Origin: Luidia sarsii | Taxonomy: Eukaryota; Echinodermata; Asteroidea; Paxillosida; Luidiidae | NCBI GenBank assembly: GCA_949987565.1 | Contig: OX465115.1 | Span: 16,119,242-16,183,241, forward strand | Reading direction: 5' to 3' | DNA: 64,000 nt | Shown here: one piece after another, positions 1-12,994 of the stretch | Layout of the letters: each line of letters opens with the position of its first letter | How positions within the stretch are numbered: position 1 is the stretch's first letter | Notes under the pieces: model-generated | What the model was told of the DNA's origin: nothing | Databases searched by the model: none | The model's input: the letters and a program-made list of their open reading frames with translations, nothing else | Made by a program: the position numbers and the translations under genes

Positions 1-114
1 AGACGGTTTGCCCTTATGCCGGGCACCAGACGGTTTGCCCTTCTGCCGGGCACCAGACGGTTTGCCCTTATGCCGGGCACCAGACGGTTTGCCCTTATGC
101 CGGGCACCAGACCT
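1..114. repeat. 27-bp tandem repeat cut by the window edge
   Basis: About four head-to-tail copies of a 27-bp unit containing CGGTTTGCCC and GCCGGGCACC; one copy differs at a single base (TTCTGCC for TTATGCC). The array runs off the left edge, so its full length is unknown. Copies are nearly identical, which suggests recent expansion. It has no visible coding function. Confidence 0.9.
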
Positions 115-1483
115 TCAGGTGCACTGTTGAAGCGGTTGGCCCATAAATGATGGACAGTGCTAGACCACATGCCATCAATCCATAACGACTCCCATCTTCG
201 TCGCATCGCTGCTCCCTACCATATGGACCACGCTCCCTATATGATGGCACGATTAACCTAACCACGTGCTGAATTGAAAGACCATCTCACTGTTTGGTGG
301 CTGTACGCATTAATTGCCTCATTGATTAATTCATTTCCTAAATTATTCAGCAACGTACAAACCAAAATCCCGATGCGTCAATGTATTTTCCTCTCGCTTA
401 ACATGAGTCAGTGACAATAGTTAAATCTCAAAGCCATGCATGGGTTGATATGGATACATGGGTCTTTCAGCTTAGTTGGTTTCTCAGGTAAAAAGATCTA
501 TCATTTATTTATCATAATTCAAGCAAAATAATACTTTGGTCAACCTGTTACAACTAAGTGCAACAGTTCACAGGTTTAGGTATCTTATCTCCTATGGAAC
601 TTCCAAGTATATAATACGCTCATTAGCGTAAAATGGAAAATACAGTCTTGGCAGTGACTACACATTGAAGTATTATTCATAAAGCTGACATTGATGATCG
701 ATCTGGTCAACAATCTCGAATACAATCCTATCACTGAGACCAAAGTATATCAGAAGGAATTCCCAGCACCAATCCATTCCTTGCCCAATAACGTCACCAT
801 GGCAACAGTGTACTCTTAGGAGTACTCTTCCATTTTGTTGGCGTAGATGTTTTGTATAGATGCTTCTTATCCGCCCTTGAAGTTATCGTGCTGAAAATCA
901 AGCTGAATGGAAGAATAACATTTCGAGGGAGTGGCAGATATTCAACTCAAGAAATCCCTCAAGGATTTGTCTCCCGCGTTAGAGTCAAGCGCAAGAGAGT
1001 GAGCTTCAATTGAATAGAGTGCGCCGTGCCTCTCACTCACAGTCGTAAAAAAATAAAACATGGTTAGCGAGCGACATTGACTGGCGACTATTATGACGAA
1101 TGAGTGGTATTGTGCTGGTAGCTTTCCCTCTAGGTATTACCCAAAGTGCTTTGAGCATCAATGGTAGATCCATCCTCTCCTATTTATTCTAGGCCTATTT
1201 AGCCCTATTGCACTATCACTAGCCATCGTTAACGTCCTGGATACACTATGCGGTATGTTTACACTGCATAAAAGCATTATGTTGTCCGATTTTCTATTGA
1301 ATTCATTAGACGGTACCACATAGAGGAAATCTTGGCATCAATTCTTTACTGAAAGAAATCCCAGCCAATATGCTATCAGGGTCAGGTAAGACGTGTGAAG
1401 GTTTATAGGAGAGACTTGGAAGAAAAAGGGCTCCATCCATTGTGCTTTATCTCAGATAGGACATGCCTCAGGTATAAATTTGC
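115..1483. other. non-coding stretch, nothing recognised
   Basis: AT-rich sequence with no convincing open frame, splice-flanked exon or structural RNA that I can recognise. Confidence 0.6.
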
Positions 1484-2130
1484 TTAAAAGAAGGAGGCAA
1501 TATAGGAAACCCTCGGTAGAAGGAGTAATGAGGAAATATAGGAAACCCTCAGTAGAAGGAGTAATGAGGAAATATAGGAAACCCTCTGTAGAAGGAGTAA
1601 TGAGGAAATATAGGAAACCCTCCGTAGAAGGAGTAATGAGGAAATATAGGAAACCCTCAGGAGAAGGAGTAATGAGGAAATATAGGAAACCCTCAGTAGA
1701 AGGAGTAATGAGGAAATAAAGAAAACCCTCAGTAGAAGGAGTAATGAGGAAATATAGGAAACCCTCAGTAGAAGAAGTAATGTATGAGGAAATATAGGAA
1801 ACCCTATAGGAAACCCTCAGTAGAAGGAGTAATGAGTAAATATAGGAAACCCTCAGTAGAAGGAGTAATGAGGAAATATAGGAAACCCTATAGGAAACCC
1901 TCAGTAGAAGGAGTAATAAGTAAATATAGGAAACCCTCAGTAGAAGGAGTAATGAGGAAATATAGGAAACCCTATAGGAAACCCTCAGTAGAAGGAGTAA
2001 TAAGTAAATATAGGAAACCCTCAGTAGAAGGAGTAATGAGGAAATATAGGAAACCCTATAGGAAACCCTCAGTAGAAGGAGTAATAAGTAAATATAGGAA
2101 ACCCTCAGTAGAAGGAGTCATGAGGAATAT
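1484..2130 (+). repeat. 36-bp minisatellite with an 84-bp higher-order period
   Basis: Tandem units of 36 bp built around GGAAACCCTCAGTAGAAGG followed by GTAATGAGGAAATATA. From about 1784 a 48-bp variant, which gains an extra 12 bp (GGAAACCCTATA), alternates with the 36-bp unit, giving an 84-bp higher-order repeat. Both lengths divide by three and the unit has no stop in one frame, so an open frame reading RKPSVEGV repeats runs through it. I regard that frame as a by-product of the repeat and not a gene. Confidence 0.9.
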
Positions 2131-3253
2131 TCGGCTCGTGTGCAGTGCGTCGCCGGGTCGTCCAGGGAGCACGATGTAATGACTATAGGCCTGCACTATG
2201 AATACTGAGCGTAATCACGGCAGACTGGCATGCCGTCCAATCAATGAATGTCAAGGCAAGCCGTCCCTCCTGGCGACTTTGGACAAACACGTGGCTCCGG
2301 AAGTCAGTCATAATAATGGGCAGTCCCACTCTTTATATCAACATCTCTCCACACACACAAGCCGTGTATCGCCCTACGAGAGACGTCGAGATCGCTCAAA
2401 CCGTAATCACTGCATGCATCTACAGAGATTATACAGACATATACAAATAGGTGCCATTCGCAATACACTGTCCAATATCCATGGCTCGCATGTAAATGAG
2501 AAATCAGGTGACTCATCCTTTTCCAAAATGACATCACATCACCAAATAAGAACATTGCAACCCTAAAACCGCCTACCTTAAAAGACCATATGCACATGGA
2601 ATCTGCGACCATGAGTAGGCTGCGCTCTATGGGTGCATGAACGAGTGGACTGGAGGTATTCACCAAGGCGGAGTGATCTAGGAGCATGAAGGAGCCCTGA
2701 GGTCGACTCACTGATGTCCACGCATCCAGCGAGGCATTAGAGGCATTAGAGGTCTGTGGTATGTGTGACTCCATGCACGAAGTACTGCACCGTGTCGGAA
2801 ATACATTGACACGGCGACCAGGGCTGGTCATTCATTAAGGACAAGCTGCCGCGATTTCACGGGGTGGCAATGTCGATATTTTTCACCGCAGTTCATTAGA
2901 CTAGTGCCAGAGAGGTTGATAGTGTTTGACGTTAATCCTGTTTGGGAATGGGAGGGCGAAGGTGACCACTTAATTTCGTCCACGAGAGGCAGACTCGGGT
3001 TCGGCTTTCAGGACTTTTATTTTAAAATGACAATGAATACATCCACATGCATGCTTTCACCAAAATGCTGAAATCTATTTCCATGTCGAAGATATGGAGG
3101 GCCTGACATTTCCACCGTGCCACGATTTAATTGAAAGGTCCTAATGGGACGAATCATCAAGCAATCTAATTTTTCAAACTCGTCAACAAAATTTCAACCT
3201 CAACGAAACATTACAACCGGCATCCTGGCCGTCAAAATTAATGACATACACGA
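2131..3253. other. non-coding stretch, nothing recognised
   Basis: Overlapping open frames exist on both strands (the longest is a 175-codon minus frame at 2304-2831), but none shows a recognisable domain or splice context. I treat the stretch as non-coding. Confidence 0.5.
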
Positions 3254-3414
3254 AGCCCGAGCCTTAGTCTGAGCCCGAGTCTGAGTCTGAACCTGAGCCT
3301 GAGCCCAAACCTGAGCCCGAGTATGAGTCTGAGCCCGAGTTTTAGCCTGAACCGGAGCCTTAGGCTAAGCCCGAACCTGAGCCCGAACCTGAGCCTGAGC
3401 CTTAGCCTAAGCCA

Positions 3415-3446
<32 letters not shown>

Positions 3447-3522
3447 ACCTGAGCCTTAGCCTGAGCCTGAGCCCGAGCCTGAATCTGAGCCTGAGCCTGA
3501 ACCTAAGCCCAAGTTGGAGCCC
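3254..3522. repeat. degenerate GAGCCT hexanucleotide tract
   Basis: A run of GAGCCT/GAGCCC/GAACCT hexamers about 270 bp long. The hexamer period makes both strands look open, giving Leu/Arg- and Leu/Ser-rich pseudo-proteins. It has the look of an old, degenerate simple repeat. Confidence 0.9.
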
Positions 3523-4299
3523 CAATACTGCCCCATAGTCTACCTATTGCTCCATGCATCTCGGTGGATTTCAGTGTCGTCCGCAAGGATCCACCTTTAA
3601 AAACCAATCAGCTGCGGATATTTGTCGGAATCCGTACGACACGAGTAAGCTTTTTTGCTAAATAATTACATTCACGAAGATGTACCGGCAAATGCACCCT
3701 CATACAAAATGCCCACGATAGGTTACGCCTGTGGAAAGCGGCGCTTACCTCAGGGAAAAAAATAAATAAACGATGGCAGGCTATTCAGCCGAACAAAATG
3801 TCCTACAATGGACAATATCATTTATCCCCAAGGCTAGCGACGAGACGAAATCTTGTTATAAATGGGTCGATAATTATTCCAATCATGAAATAACTGTGAC
3901 AAAGAGCAGTGCGTTTGGGGACTATCCTCGGGATTTATGCAAATTTTTCAGAGTCACGTGGGCGCCCAACGGCATGACATTGTGCAGTGGACTCTTTGAG
4001 TATTATATTTGCTGACAGCAAACTGATATGTATGGTCCTTGAACATCATGGCCTCATTGTGCGTAACATGGCGATTTGTAATCCCGTAAACTGAACGGTA
4101 ATAAGCAAACAACAAGGAGAGGGGATGAGTGGTAGGAGAAGGGGACGGAACAAGATAGAGGAGAATGAAATAGAGTGAAGAAGAAGAAAGATGGGAAAGA
4201 TGGTTCTAATGGGAAGGAGGAGAAGAGCGAGGGATCTGAATGATAATGAGGACAAGATAGGTTGGGATGAGGTAGATGCTGATGAGGAGGGAAATGGTG

Positions 4300-4392
4300 G
4301 GGAGGGTGGGGAGGATGGGGAGGATGGGGAGGATGGGGAGGATGGGGAGGATGGGGAGGATGGGGAGGATGGGGAAGATGGGGAGGATGAGG
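4300..4392. repeat. 9-bp GGGGAGGAT repeat
   Basis: About nine consecutive copies of a 9-bp purine-rich unit (GGGGAGGAT), embedded in a wider purine-rich tract from about 4110. Strand asymmetry is strong: almost all purine on the plus strand. The Gly-Glu-Asp and Met-Gly-Arg open frames across it are artefacts of the period. Confidence 0.9.
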
Positions 4393-7300
4393 GGGATAAA
4401 ACTGATATATAATGACAATAAATTAATAGTTTCTACTGCCTGTTTGTGGGTGATTAGACCAACTACGAAGATCTGCATATATTACCGATTGAGGTTCATT
4501 TCATCACGTGTTTTTAGATGCGATGTCTGGGATGAACGTTTTCCAAGAAATAAACCCTTCACTGGAATAAGACCAGCTTTAAATCGAGGCTGGGACTTAT
4601 GGTGAGGTCATCTGCATGCAATAACAACACTCCAAAATGCAAGCGTGGTTACGCATAATTATTAGTCGTATAATTATTATCAAACCGTCTTGGCTAGGAA
4701 GAAACTATTCCCGTTAACCCTCACTTTACGAGTCAGTGCAGCACTCAGCAAGCCTGTGTTTTACGAGCTTTCTCTCAGCCTCTCTGTTTTCCTATACGAG
4801 TGCATGAGACAGGCGTGTCATTTCTCCTTAGTAATTGCCCGTGGTAGCCTTCCCGATGTACAACACAATAGTCGACTACTAAATGGGTCTCCTTAATACT
4901 TGGGGGTACACCGCACACAATTGGAATCGTGTTAAATGTGGCGTGACGAGACGGTTCGCTAATAAAATGGCCGAGCGATCGACAAGACTCAAGCAGCCGA
5001 GCATGTCTACAGCTTGCATAGGCATAACGAGAAACCCGCTAGGCATCACTGCACGCTGCACAAACACCGCATCAAATTGCGGACGATTCGAAGAAGATGA
5101 AAAACCGGGCTGGGAATGTTTCCATGATGCAATCAGAAGATTTGTTCACTGATGTGGGACATGTAAACAAGAGACGTCATGAAATGGCGTCAGTAGAACA
5201 CGTACACCACCTGAGCTAAACATTATTTAGCCCCAGGGTGACCGCTTTTAAAAAAAAAAACCCATATTCGAATCAACAACAGCCCTTATCCTTAGAAATC
5301 CAAACACGGTCGTGTTCCGTTCAGGTAAAGTTATAATGAAGGCTAACATATGGCAAAAATGTAATTTTCCGATGAAATGGTTTTTAATAAAACACCGCAG
5401 TTCAGTCTGCGTAAAATGAATATAATTCATTGATTTGACCTTGATTCGATTAAGGATGCGTCCATCGACCTCAGGGATCGCACGTGAACGTTAATAAACA
5501 CACTAAATGTGGTGAAATATTACCCACTATTCAATGTGACCTAGCTGGACAATTCCACAGGTGTCATTCGGCGCATATGGTGGCTGTGAATACTGCCTTC
5601 GACTCACGGTGGTGATGTGAAAATGACTCGTAAGTGAAATTCAAGCATTGGCATACATGGACACGCCATTAGGGATCTTGGTATCATTTAAAGCATATTG
5701 TATATCTACATGCGAGTCCCTTACATTATGTGTCAAGCATGATCAATGCAAATGACGAATCAGTGAGCAGTGAATCAGACGATGTGAACTAAAGGCTCAA
5801 TCTGACCATGGAGGTAAAAGGGCTCCATGATCTGACTGACACCTCCGTGCTGATGTGCCTAGACTAGCCAGCAGTGACCAAGGCCACCGAGATAAGATAT
5901 TTTGACGTCTTGCATCTCGTGCAACGATGGTCACGCACTCATTTCAATTCTACGTGTTCGCAAGTACTATAGTAGCTAACACATATTGATGGGTGTGATA
6001 ACGAGAAATACAGAAGTGAAAGCCATAATCTTAGGGACTTCGTTTCTGCACACATAAAACAGGTTAAATATTTCAAAGGTACTTACTGTCGGTGCGTGCT
6101 TGCGTACGTGTTTACGTGAGCATCCCTCCGGTTAGAACGAAGAGCTTGCCGGCATCAGTGTGTAAACTGATATGAGCAGAGGACTGTGTGTGTTTGAGTA
6201 CGTGCCGCTTGCACAGGCAGGCAGTTGGGGCATCGGGACACTATCACACAAGGCTTGCGTCCTCGTCCGAAGCTTGGCCGACTCAGCGATGGGGGTTGAG
6301 GGAGCAGAGCGGAGAGATGGTAATTAAAGCAGCCACGACGATCCGGGAGTGCTGAGATTGCTAGGCAACGGACCATGCGCTCAGTCCGTCGGTGATACGT
6401 TGAGGGCGTGTAATGTGTGCAACAATCTGTCAAACAACCGCCCGGGTGTGGTCCCAATCCCGAGTACCTCACGGTCGTCTGCACACCCACGTTGTCTGTA
6501 TTGGGATTAACTTCGACGCTACACTCTCCCTCAAACGCAGCACAAATGCCACATGTGGTGGATGATTTGACGTTCACGGTGTCCGATGACGGTAGAAAAA
6601 GACAGAGAATCCAGGAGTCACGGTGCCTTGAAGAACGAAGGTGCATGGGACATGAGGGTGAATGATATGGACGGTGCAATGCATACAGTCTAACCAGGTG
6701 TTGTGAGTCGGTCACACCGCATGGGTCTAGTCACACAGGCCCCCATTCATACTCTACACGAGCACACGGTATGAGCACACCCTATGCTATGTGCAGCATG
6801 CAGCCACGTGCCTACCCACTCGCCTTTGAAATCGCGCGCTCTTTCAAAATTCCAACGCGTATTATCTACGCCTCCACGTGGCATTGTTGGCATTGTCTGC
6901 GAGAACACAATGCGACGGCTGAGGTTTGGCCTTTGACGGTCTGCTGCGCAGGGAAAGAGAAGGAATACCCGCTTGATTACTCGTTCTTACCAAAGACCAG
7001 TTGTGTTGTCATCCGAAAAGTTAAGATTTGTCAATTTTTCACGAATCTACAGTCTTCGCTTATTCTCTTTGACAGAAGAGTAGGCTAACTGCAGCAGTAG
7101 CAGCGATCGAGATCAACGAGTAACAATAGCTCGATGATCAACAATGCCACGACTGACATGTGAAAGTGTGCGTAGAATTCTAGCGACCTTCCACGACCAC
7201 TCTAATCGCATTTTTCTCTCGGGAGCGTAATTGCGTGGGTAGGGCTGTTTGTTCGTTGTGATATTTTGGGATGCGATGGAGGTACGCAAATTAATTCAGA

Positions 7301-10300
7301 GCTGGGTACGAGCCAGCATCTTCAGAATCAAGTTGGCGTGCCTTAATTTGTTTACAAAATCCCCTCCGCAAAATGTCACCGTTGATTGAACATTATCTGT
7401 GCTTGTTATTCAATGATGGTTTGCCCCGCTCGGCGTGAGCGGGGCATCTGTTATTTCAATCCTCATTATGATTGACCTTCAACCTCCCACTAGACTGAAG
7501 ACTGCAAAGTCCACTAAGTTGACCACTGTGTACGAAATGTCCACACTTTGCCCGTACAGGTTTTTCACATGACGTCACTTGACCGCCAAAGGCTGATAAG
7601 CGTGTCCGCAGGAGCGTCCAAATACGCGGACGCGCATGCAAATATCCAATCCGAGTATTTCCATTGGACATTTTTTGACACGAAGGCGCGCGCGTTCCGC
7701 GTATATCCGCGTGAATTGAACGCTGACCGGCAAAAAGCACGTGACTAGGCTATTATACAATGACCTTTGATCTCCATAATAAAGACTGGATAGGACACCG
7801 CGCGTTGCTCGTGGTCAAAATACGCGGTCGAACAACGCTTCAGGAAGGTATATATAGTTGTGGGTAACGTATGTTGGTACGAGTATGAATACGCATCAGG
7901 TACCTACGTCACTGCAAAACATCCGTTTCCGTACCACTCCGGAATCCGGCCGTACACACCACTGACACTACCACTCCGGATCCGTATGAGTGATACACCT
8001 TGTAGGCTCGTAGACTTATTTTCAGGCGCCAAAACATTATACACTGGTTTCAGATCTTTTGTGCAAGGTCAACCACACAAAATGGCTGAAACAAATTTAC
8101 AAACGTAATAAACACAAACACATCATAGCATTCTACACATCACTCCACAAAGCATTAAATGCGAGAAAATGGTACACTGAGAAATTGCATTTTTTTTCTA
8201 CATCTATATTTCGGATACACCTGAAAAGACATGTTAATGTGTTTGCAATAGGCCTACAGGTACACGTTCGTGTGCAGGCACTCTTAATCAAATAAACACA
8301 GTGAGTTCCCAAGCAACGCGTACGTCTTGAAGCATAATTCTACGTGATCACCTACAGCACACATCGTATTACGGCGACACTAGGGCGCATTATGGCAAAC
8401 TGAGTTCAGTTTAAGAGATACATTTCAGAAAAGTGGTTTTACAAACTAACAATGCTGCTAAGCACGACATTGTCGCTTACTGTACTTACACCGAGAGCCA
8501 CTTGAATGAAGCTTCACCCCCTCAATTGTTTAATTAAGCAAAAAAGGTTGAGTTAGTCAAATCAATGTCAAGGAGTTGTTCAAGCACGTAAACCTGCTTA
8601 GCCTAGAAATCCTTCTTTGGTTAAAACATCATGTCCATACATATTTTACCTAGAGTCGTTCTTGTGTTCGGATATTGGGTGTTTAGCATCACAATTCGAG
8701 AGGGGCTTTGGCTGGATATCTGATTTGATGTAGGCAGGCTTTTCGTGCTCGGGTAAATTTGGTTGCTGAAGCACCTGCGCGATGCGCTTACTCGATACCA
8801 GACCAAACTCGTAGCGATAGCTTAGTTCAGCATATACCTGAAAGTCGCAAAATGAAACCAAGAGATACCTGATTGAATTGTGATTGGTGAACCTCTTTCT
8901 ATCTAGCAGGTGTTCAAGGCAGGTGATGTTATTGGATTACTCTTGCCTACGAAGGAAATGGCAGAATGGTATGCCAAACAGGGATTGGTCAAACAGGGAT
9001 TGGCCAAACGGATGAACAGGGTTTATCCACATATTGGCAAGTCCCGTATCGCCAAGGTTGAATTGATTAGTCCATCAAGCAGCAACTAGTCTATAGGGCC
9101 TAATGTACGGGCAACGAGCGAACCCAGTGTATGGTCACAGTATCAGATATATCTGAAAGGGATAGGTCGACTACATACAGCACGTCCATCTGACAAGCTA
9201 AGGACTGGACTTGAAAACCTACGATTACTGCAGGGTGATATCTGCCATAATTACCACATTGTATTTATTAACTATGAAGTTTCGATGCCTACGGTTAGTA
9301 CGGACCTCAGCCTCACAACATGGTATAGCCCACTGGTCCAATGGACCCACAGCTGGCCAATCAGGAATCGTTATTCCCTGTCAGTCGTAAGTGGCGCCAA
9401 AATTCAAAGTGGTCGCATGGACATCAGTCCAAAGTCCAGAGTGTTGTTCTATAAATGAGGCATTCTAACAGTAGACCGACTGCAGGCAAACATGCACCAC
9501 AAGACCAATCCTGTGGCTGTGGCTGTGGCATGAATGTCCACAGGAGTCTATGAGCAGCCGTAGCCTTCTCAGTAAAGCCCACAATATCACGATTTGAATA
9601 CACATTATACCCGACATGCATTATGGGCGCACTACAAGAACCTTACCCTCTCAAAGAGAGCTACACACGATATAAAATAGGAAAAGAAAGTTTTTAAAAA
9701 TAGATCATAGATTCTTTGTATATTTAAACAGTCTGATTAATTTAGAATTCTTGGTAATACTTAAATAATTGATAATTACTCATCATGCCTGACTTAAAAA
9801 AAATGGTGGGAAAAATAGAAAAAGTGTCTGTGATGGCTACAGAAGATGCGTTGCATGAAACAATAATAAGGACATATTCCAGTTGATAAAGACACCTCGG
9901 TTTCATCCAGGCGTTACAGAGTCGAGATGAATCGAGTTTGGCAGAAAATATTGAGTCAATTTGGAGGCTTGGAAGGATTCATGGGTGAATTGCCAGCAGC
10001 AGATGGTCAGACATCGATCAAATAGCCAGCCATCCTTTGTCTGAGCGCATACCACAATCTACTCACTACAGCTGACTGAACAAATAACGTCCGTCGAAAA
10101 TAGAGGATTGAAACCCAATGGTGGAGCTGACAATAATTTGCATATTCTCTGTCTCTTGGCAATAACTAGGGCTTCGAGCCGTCCGTCTTTCCACAATACT
10201 TTATATTGCACACTTACATGGACTTTCATCAGAAAACCATTTCACATTAAAGATATACATACATTTCTCTTATCGCTGAAGACACCCGAGTCTTTGGCTA

Positions 10301-11724
10301 TGACTCGCATTTAAGATGTAGTAAACCGCTTATCGTGTGTAAGGACCACATTGAAGTATTCGACATTCTTCGAGTATGACTAGCATTAAAGTTACATGTA
10401 TACCATATCTGTTCGAGTTTAGGAGACCCATTATTAAATAGTCAGCGATCTTAAGGTACGATAGCAATACAACATCGGAAATTGTTTCCTGAAGCAAAGC
10501 CCTCGGTGGCGGTGCCAATGAACATGGGGTACCAGACGACTATGTGACACTGCCTAGTCGTCTCCCACCAACTAAGAATGATGAACAAGGCACATCTTCG
10601 CTGGTTCCATTTTTACCGTATTAATTTAGACAGTCTTTCCTGTTGAAAGGTTTCAGTTAGTGTCAGAAATAAGCGTCCTGGGTTCCGGTTGTGGATATCT
10701 TTTCAGCTATGGCTCAGACTCGGGGTTTGTCTCCAGATCTTTCATCCATTTCAACGTACAAGGCATGAAAACGGGAGGCCCTTCATTTCTGAATATCATA
10801 CTGCGTTTTGAGAAAGAATCCAAAGCTTCTTCAACAAAGACTCCCAACCTGTGATTTCAGCTTTTGGATAACAGAGACGAAGCCCGAGCCAAAGACTAAG
10901 CCGGGTTTTTGGAGTATTATATCATAATATAGTATATTTTGTATATTATAAAGCATATGCGTTTACTATATAAATCTTTACATGTACGTACACACGTCTA
11001 TATGGCATTACAAAGGTTGCTTGCTGACATGTCATCATCTCCTATCATACCTGAGATGGCAAACAAACTCATAGTCGCATCCTCTCAAAAGACGATAGTT
11101 GGCCTGGTTTCAGAACAGTAATATCTCTGACCAGCTCCACGCTCTGACTAGGAGTTACTAGGCACAGACAACCACGGTATATCAACAAACAACTGTGCAC
11201 TGCCAAACACGCCACACACACTTTTAACGGCAAAACGTCACTGGAAACACGGTGACAATGTGCTGGAAGAATTTGTTTTTTCTCTTTTAAACAAGTTTCA
11301 CATGCTTTCAAGTGTTATATCAATTTAGTTTGACTGTATTTCATACATATTCATGCTTGCTGCCTTTCAATTCCATATCAAATTTGATCGTCTCAAAACC
11401 TTCAGATCTACTCCCCCTATGTACTCACGTCAAGTTTGTAAATATGGCACCAAAGGTTTCAAATGTTATAATCACCAACGTCCCTTTTTCACACATAGGA
11501 CTACTGTTTATTTTTCACAAAACATTTGCAATGTTAAGAGAGGTAAGAGATTTATCACACAATTTTTTTCTAAATATGTGTGACATAATTGTAGTTATTA
11601 GGCCTACAACTCAGAAATAGTGAGACTATTTTGTTCACAGTGCAAGTTACTTCAGGCTTGAATGTCGATGAATAAATAAATAGAATTGTGTCAATATTGC
11701 AACATGTTGGAGAACTGCTCTTTG
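4393..11724. other. 7.3 kb without a recognised gene
   Basis: The longest open frames here (for example 186 codons on the minus strand at 6155-6715) have no recognisable domain, no supporting splice sites and irregular composition. Small motifs seen include a duplicated CAAACAGGGATTGG near 8980-9003 and a segment at about 9353-9372 that matches 22240-22265 for some 20 bases, probably an old dispersed repeat. No RNA gene was recognised. Confidence 0.5.
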
Positions 11725-12700
11725 ATCCCGGGGGATCCTGTTTGAACCTGGGGGATCCTGTTTGAACCTGGGGGATCCTGTTTGATCCTGGGGGATCCTG
11801 TTTGAACCTGGGGGATCCTGTTTGAACCTGGGGGATCCTGTTTGATCCTGGGGGATCCTGTTTGAACCTGGGGGATCCTGTTTGATCCTGGGGGATCCTG
11901 TTTGAACCTGGGGGATCCTGTTTGAACCTGGGGGATCCTGTTTGATCCTGGGGGATCCTGTTTGAACCTGGGGGATCCTGTTTGATCCTGGGGGATACCG
12001 ATTGAACCTGGGGGATCCTGTTTGAACCTGGGGGATCCTGTTTGAACCTGGGGGTCCTGTTTGAACCTGGGGGTCCTGTTTGAACCTGGGGGATCCTGTT
12101 TGATCCTGGGGGATCCTGTTTGAACCTGGGGGATCCTGTTTGATCCTGGGGGATACCGATTGAACCTGGGGGATCCTGTTTGAACCTGGGGGTCCTGTTT
12201 GAACCTGGGGGATCCTGTTTGAACCTGGGGGATCCTGTTTGAACCTGGGGGGTCCTGTTTGAACCTGCGGGATCCTGTTTGAACCTGGGGGATCCTGTTT
12301 GATCCTGGGGGTCCTGTTTGATCCTGGGGGATACCGATTGAACCTGGGGGATCCTGTTTGAACCTGCGGGATCCTGTTTGAACCTGGGGGATCCTGTTTG
12401 ATCCTGGGGGTCCTGTTTGATCCTGGGGGATACCGATTGAACCTGGGGGATCCTGTTTGAACCTGGGGGTCCTGTTTGAACCTGGGGGATCCTGTTTGAA
12501 CCTGGGGGATCCTGTTTGAACCTGGGGGGTCCTGTTTGAACCTGCGGGATCCTGTTTGAACCTGGGGGATCCTGTTTGATCCTGGGGGTCCTGTTTGAAC
12601 CTGCGGGATCCTGTTTGAACCTGGGGGATCCTGTTTGAACCTGGGGGATCCTGTTTGAACCTAAGGGATCCTGTTTGATCCTGTTTGAACCTGATTGATG
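11725..12700 (-). repeat. 20-bp minisatellite just past the PLEKHM2 stop codon
   Basis: Just under 50 copies of a 20-bp unit (TTTGAACCTG joined to GGGGATCCTG), with a TTTGATCCTG variant, 19-bp units lacking one A, a GCGGGATCC variant and a GGGGATACCGA variant. The variants recur in blocks (for example the block containing ATACCGA appears several times), which points to block duplication. The right edge decays gradually into single GATCCTGG motifs up to about 12860. Twenty is not a multiple of three and the unit has no stop codon on the minus strand, so long overlapping pseudo-frames appear there. The array begins about 300 bp past the PLEKHM2 stop and may lie in its 3' untranslated region. 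Confidence 0.9.
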
Positions 12701-12994
12701 CTGTTTGATCCTGGGAGATCCTTGGAGATCCTGGGAGATCCTGGGAGATTGTATAGAATATTGCTTGATCCTGTTGAATCTTGCGAGATATTGTAAGATT
12801 CTGCAGAATTCTGTGAGGTCCTGCCAAATTGGTTGGGCTTCTCTTGGATTCTCTGGGAGTAGCCTCAGATGAAATCCCTCATGGGTTAGGAATGGGAGCT
12901 CCATGCAAGGTAAAACCATAAAACACCACAACATAATTTTGTCCAATTACACAACCTTCTCAGTATGTATGGTAAGGCAATAGGGGTCTTTGTT

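Noticed and set aside
1480..2179. Open frames with RKPSVEGV repeats
   Set aside because: Purely repeat-driven: 36 and 48 bp divide by three. One unit with a stop already breaks the frame.
3238..3538. Leu/Arg and Leu/Ser frames
   Set aside because: Products of a hexanucleotide repeat.
3773..4015. 80-codon plus frame starting MAGYSAEQ
   Set aside because: Looks more protein-like than its neighbours, but no family was recognised and no flanking exon or promoter is visible.
6155..6715. 186-codon minus-strand frame
   Set aside because: No recognisable domain, unusual Cys/His/Ser mix without pattern, no splice context.
11570..12946. Two long overlapping minus-strand frames (458 and 378 codons), Gln/Asp/Pro/Gly-rich
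   Set aside because: Both are readings of the same stop-free 20-bp repeat in different frames; unit length is not a multiple of three and no domain is present.
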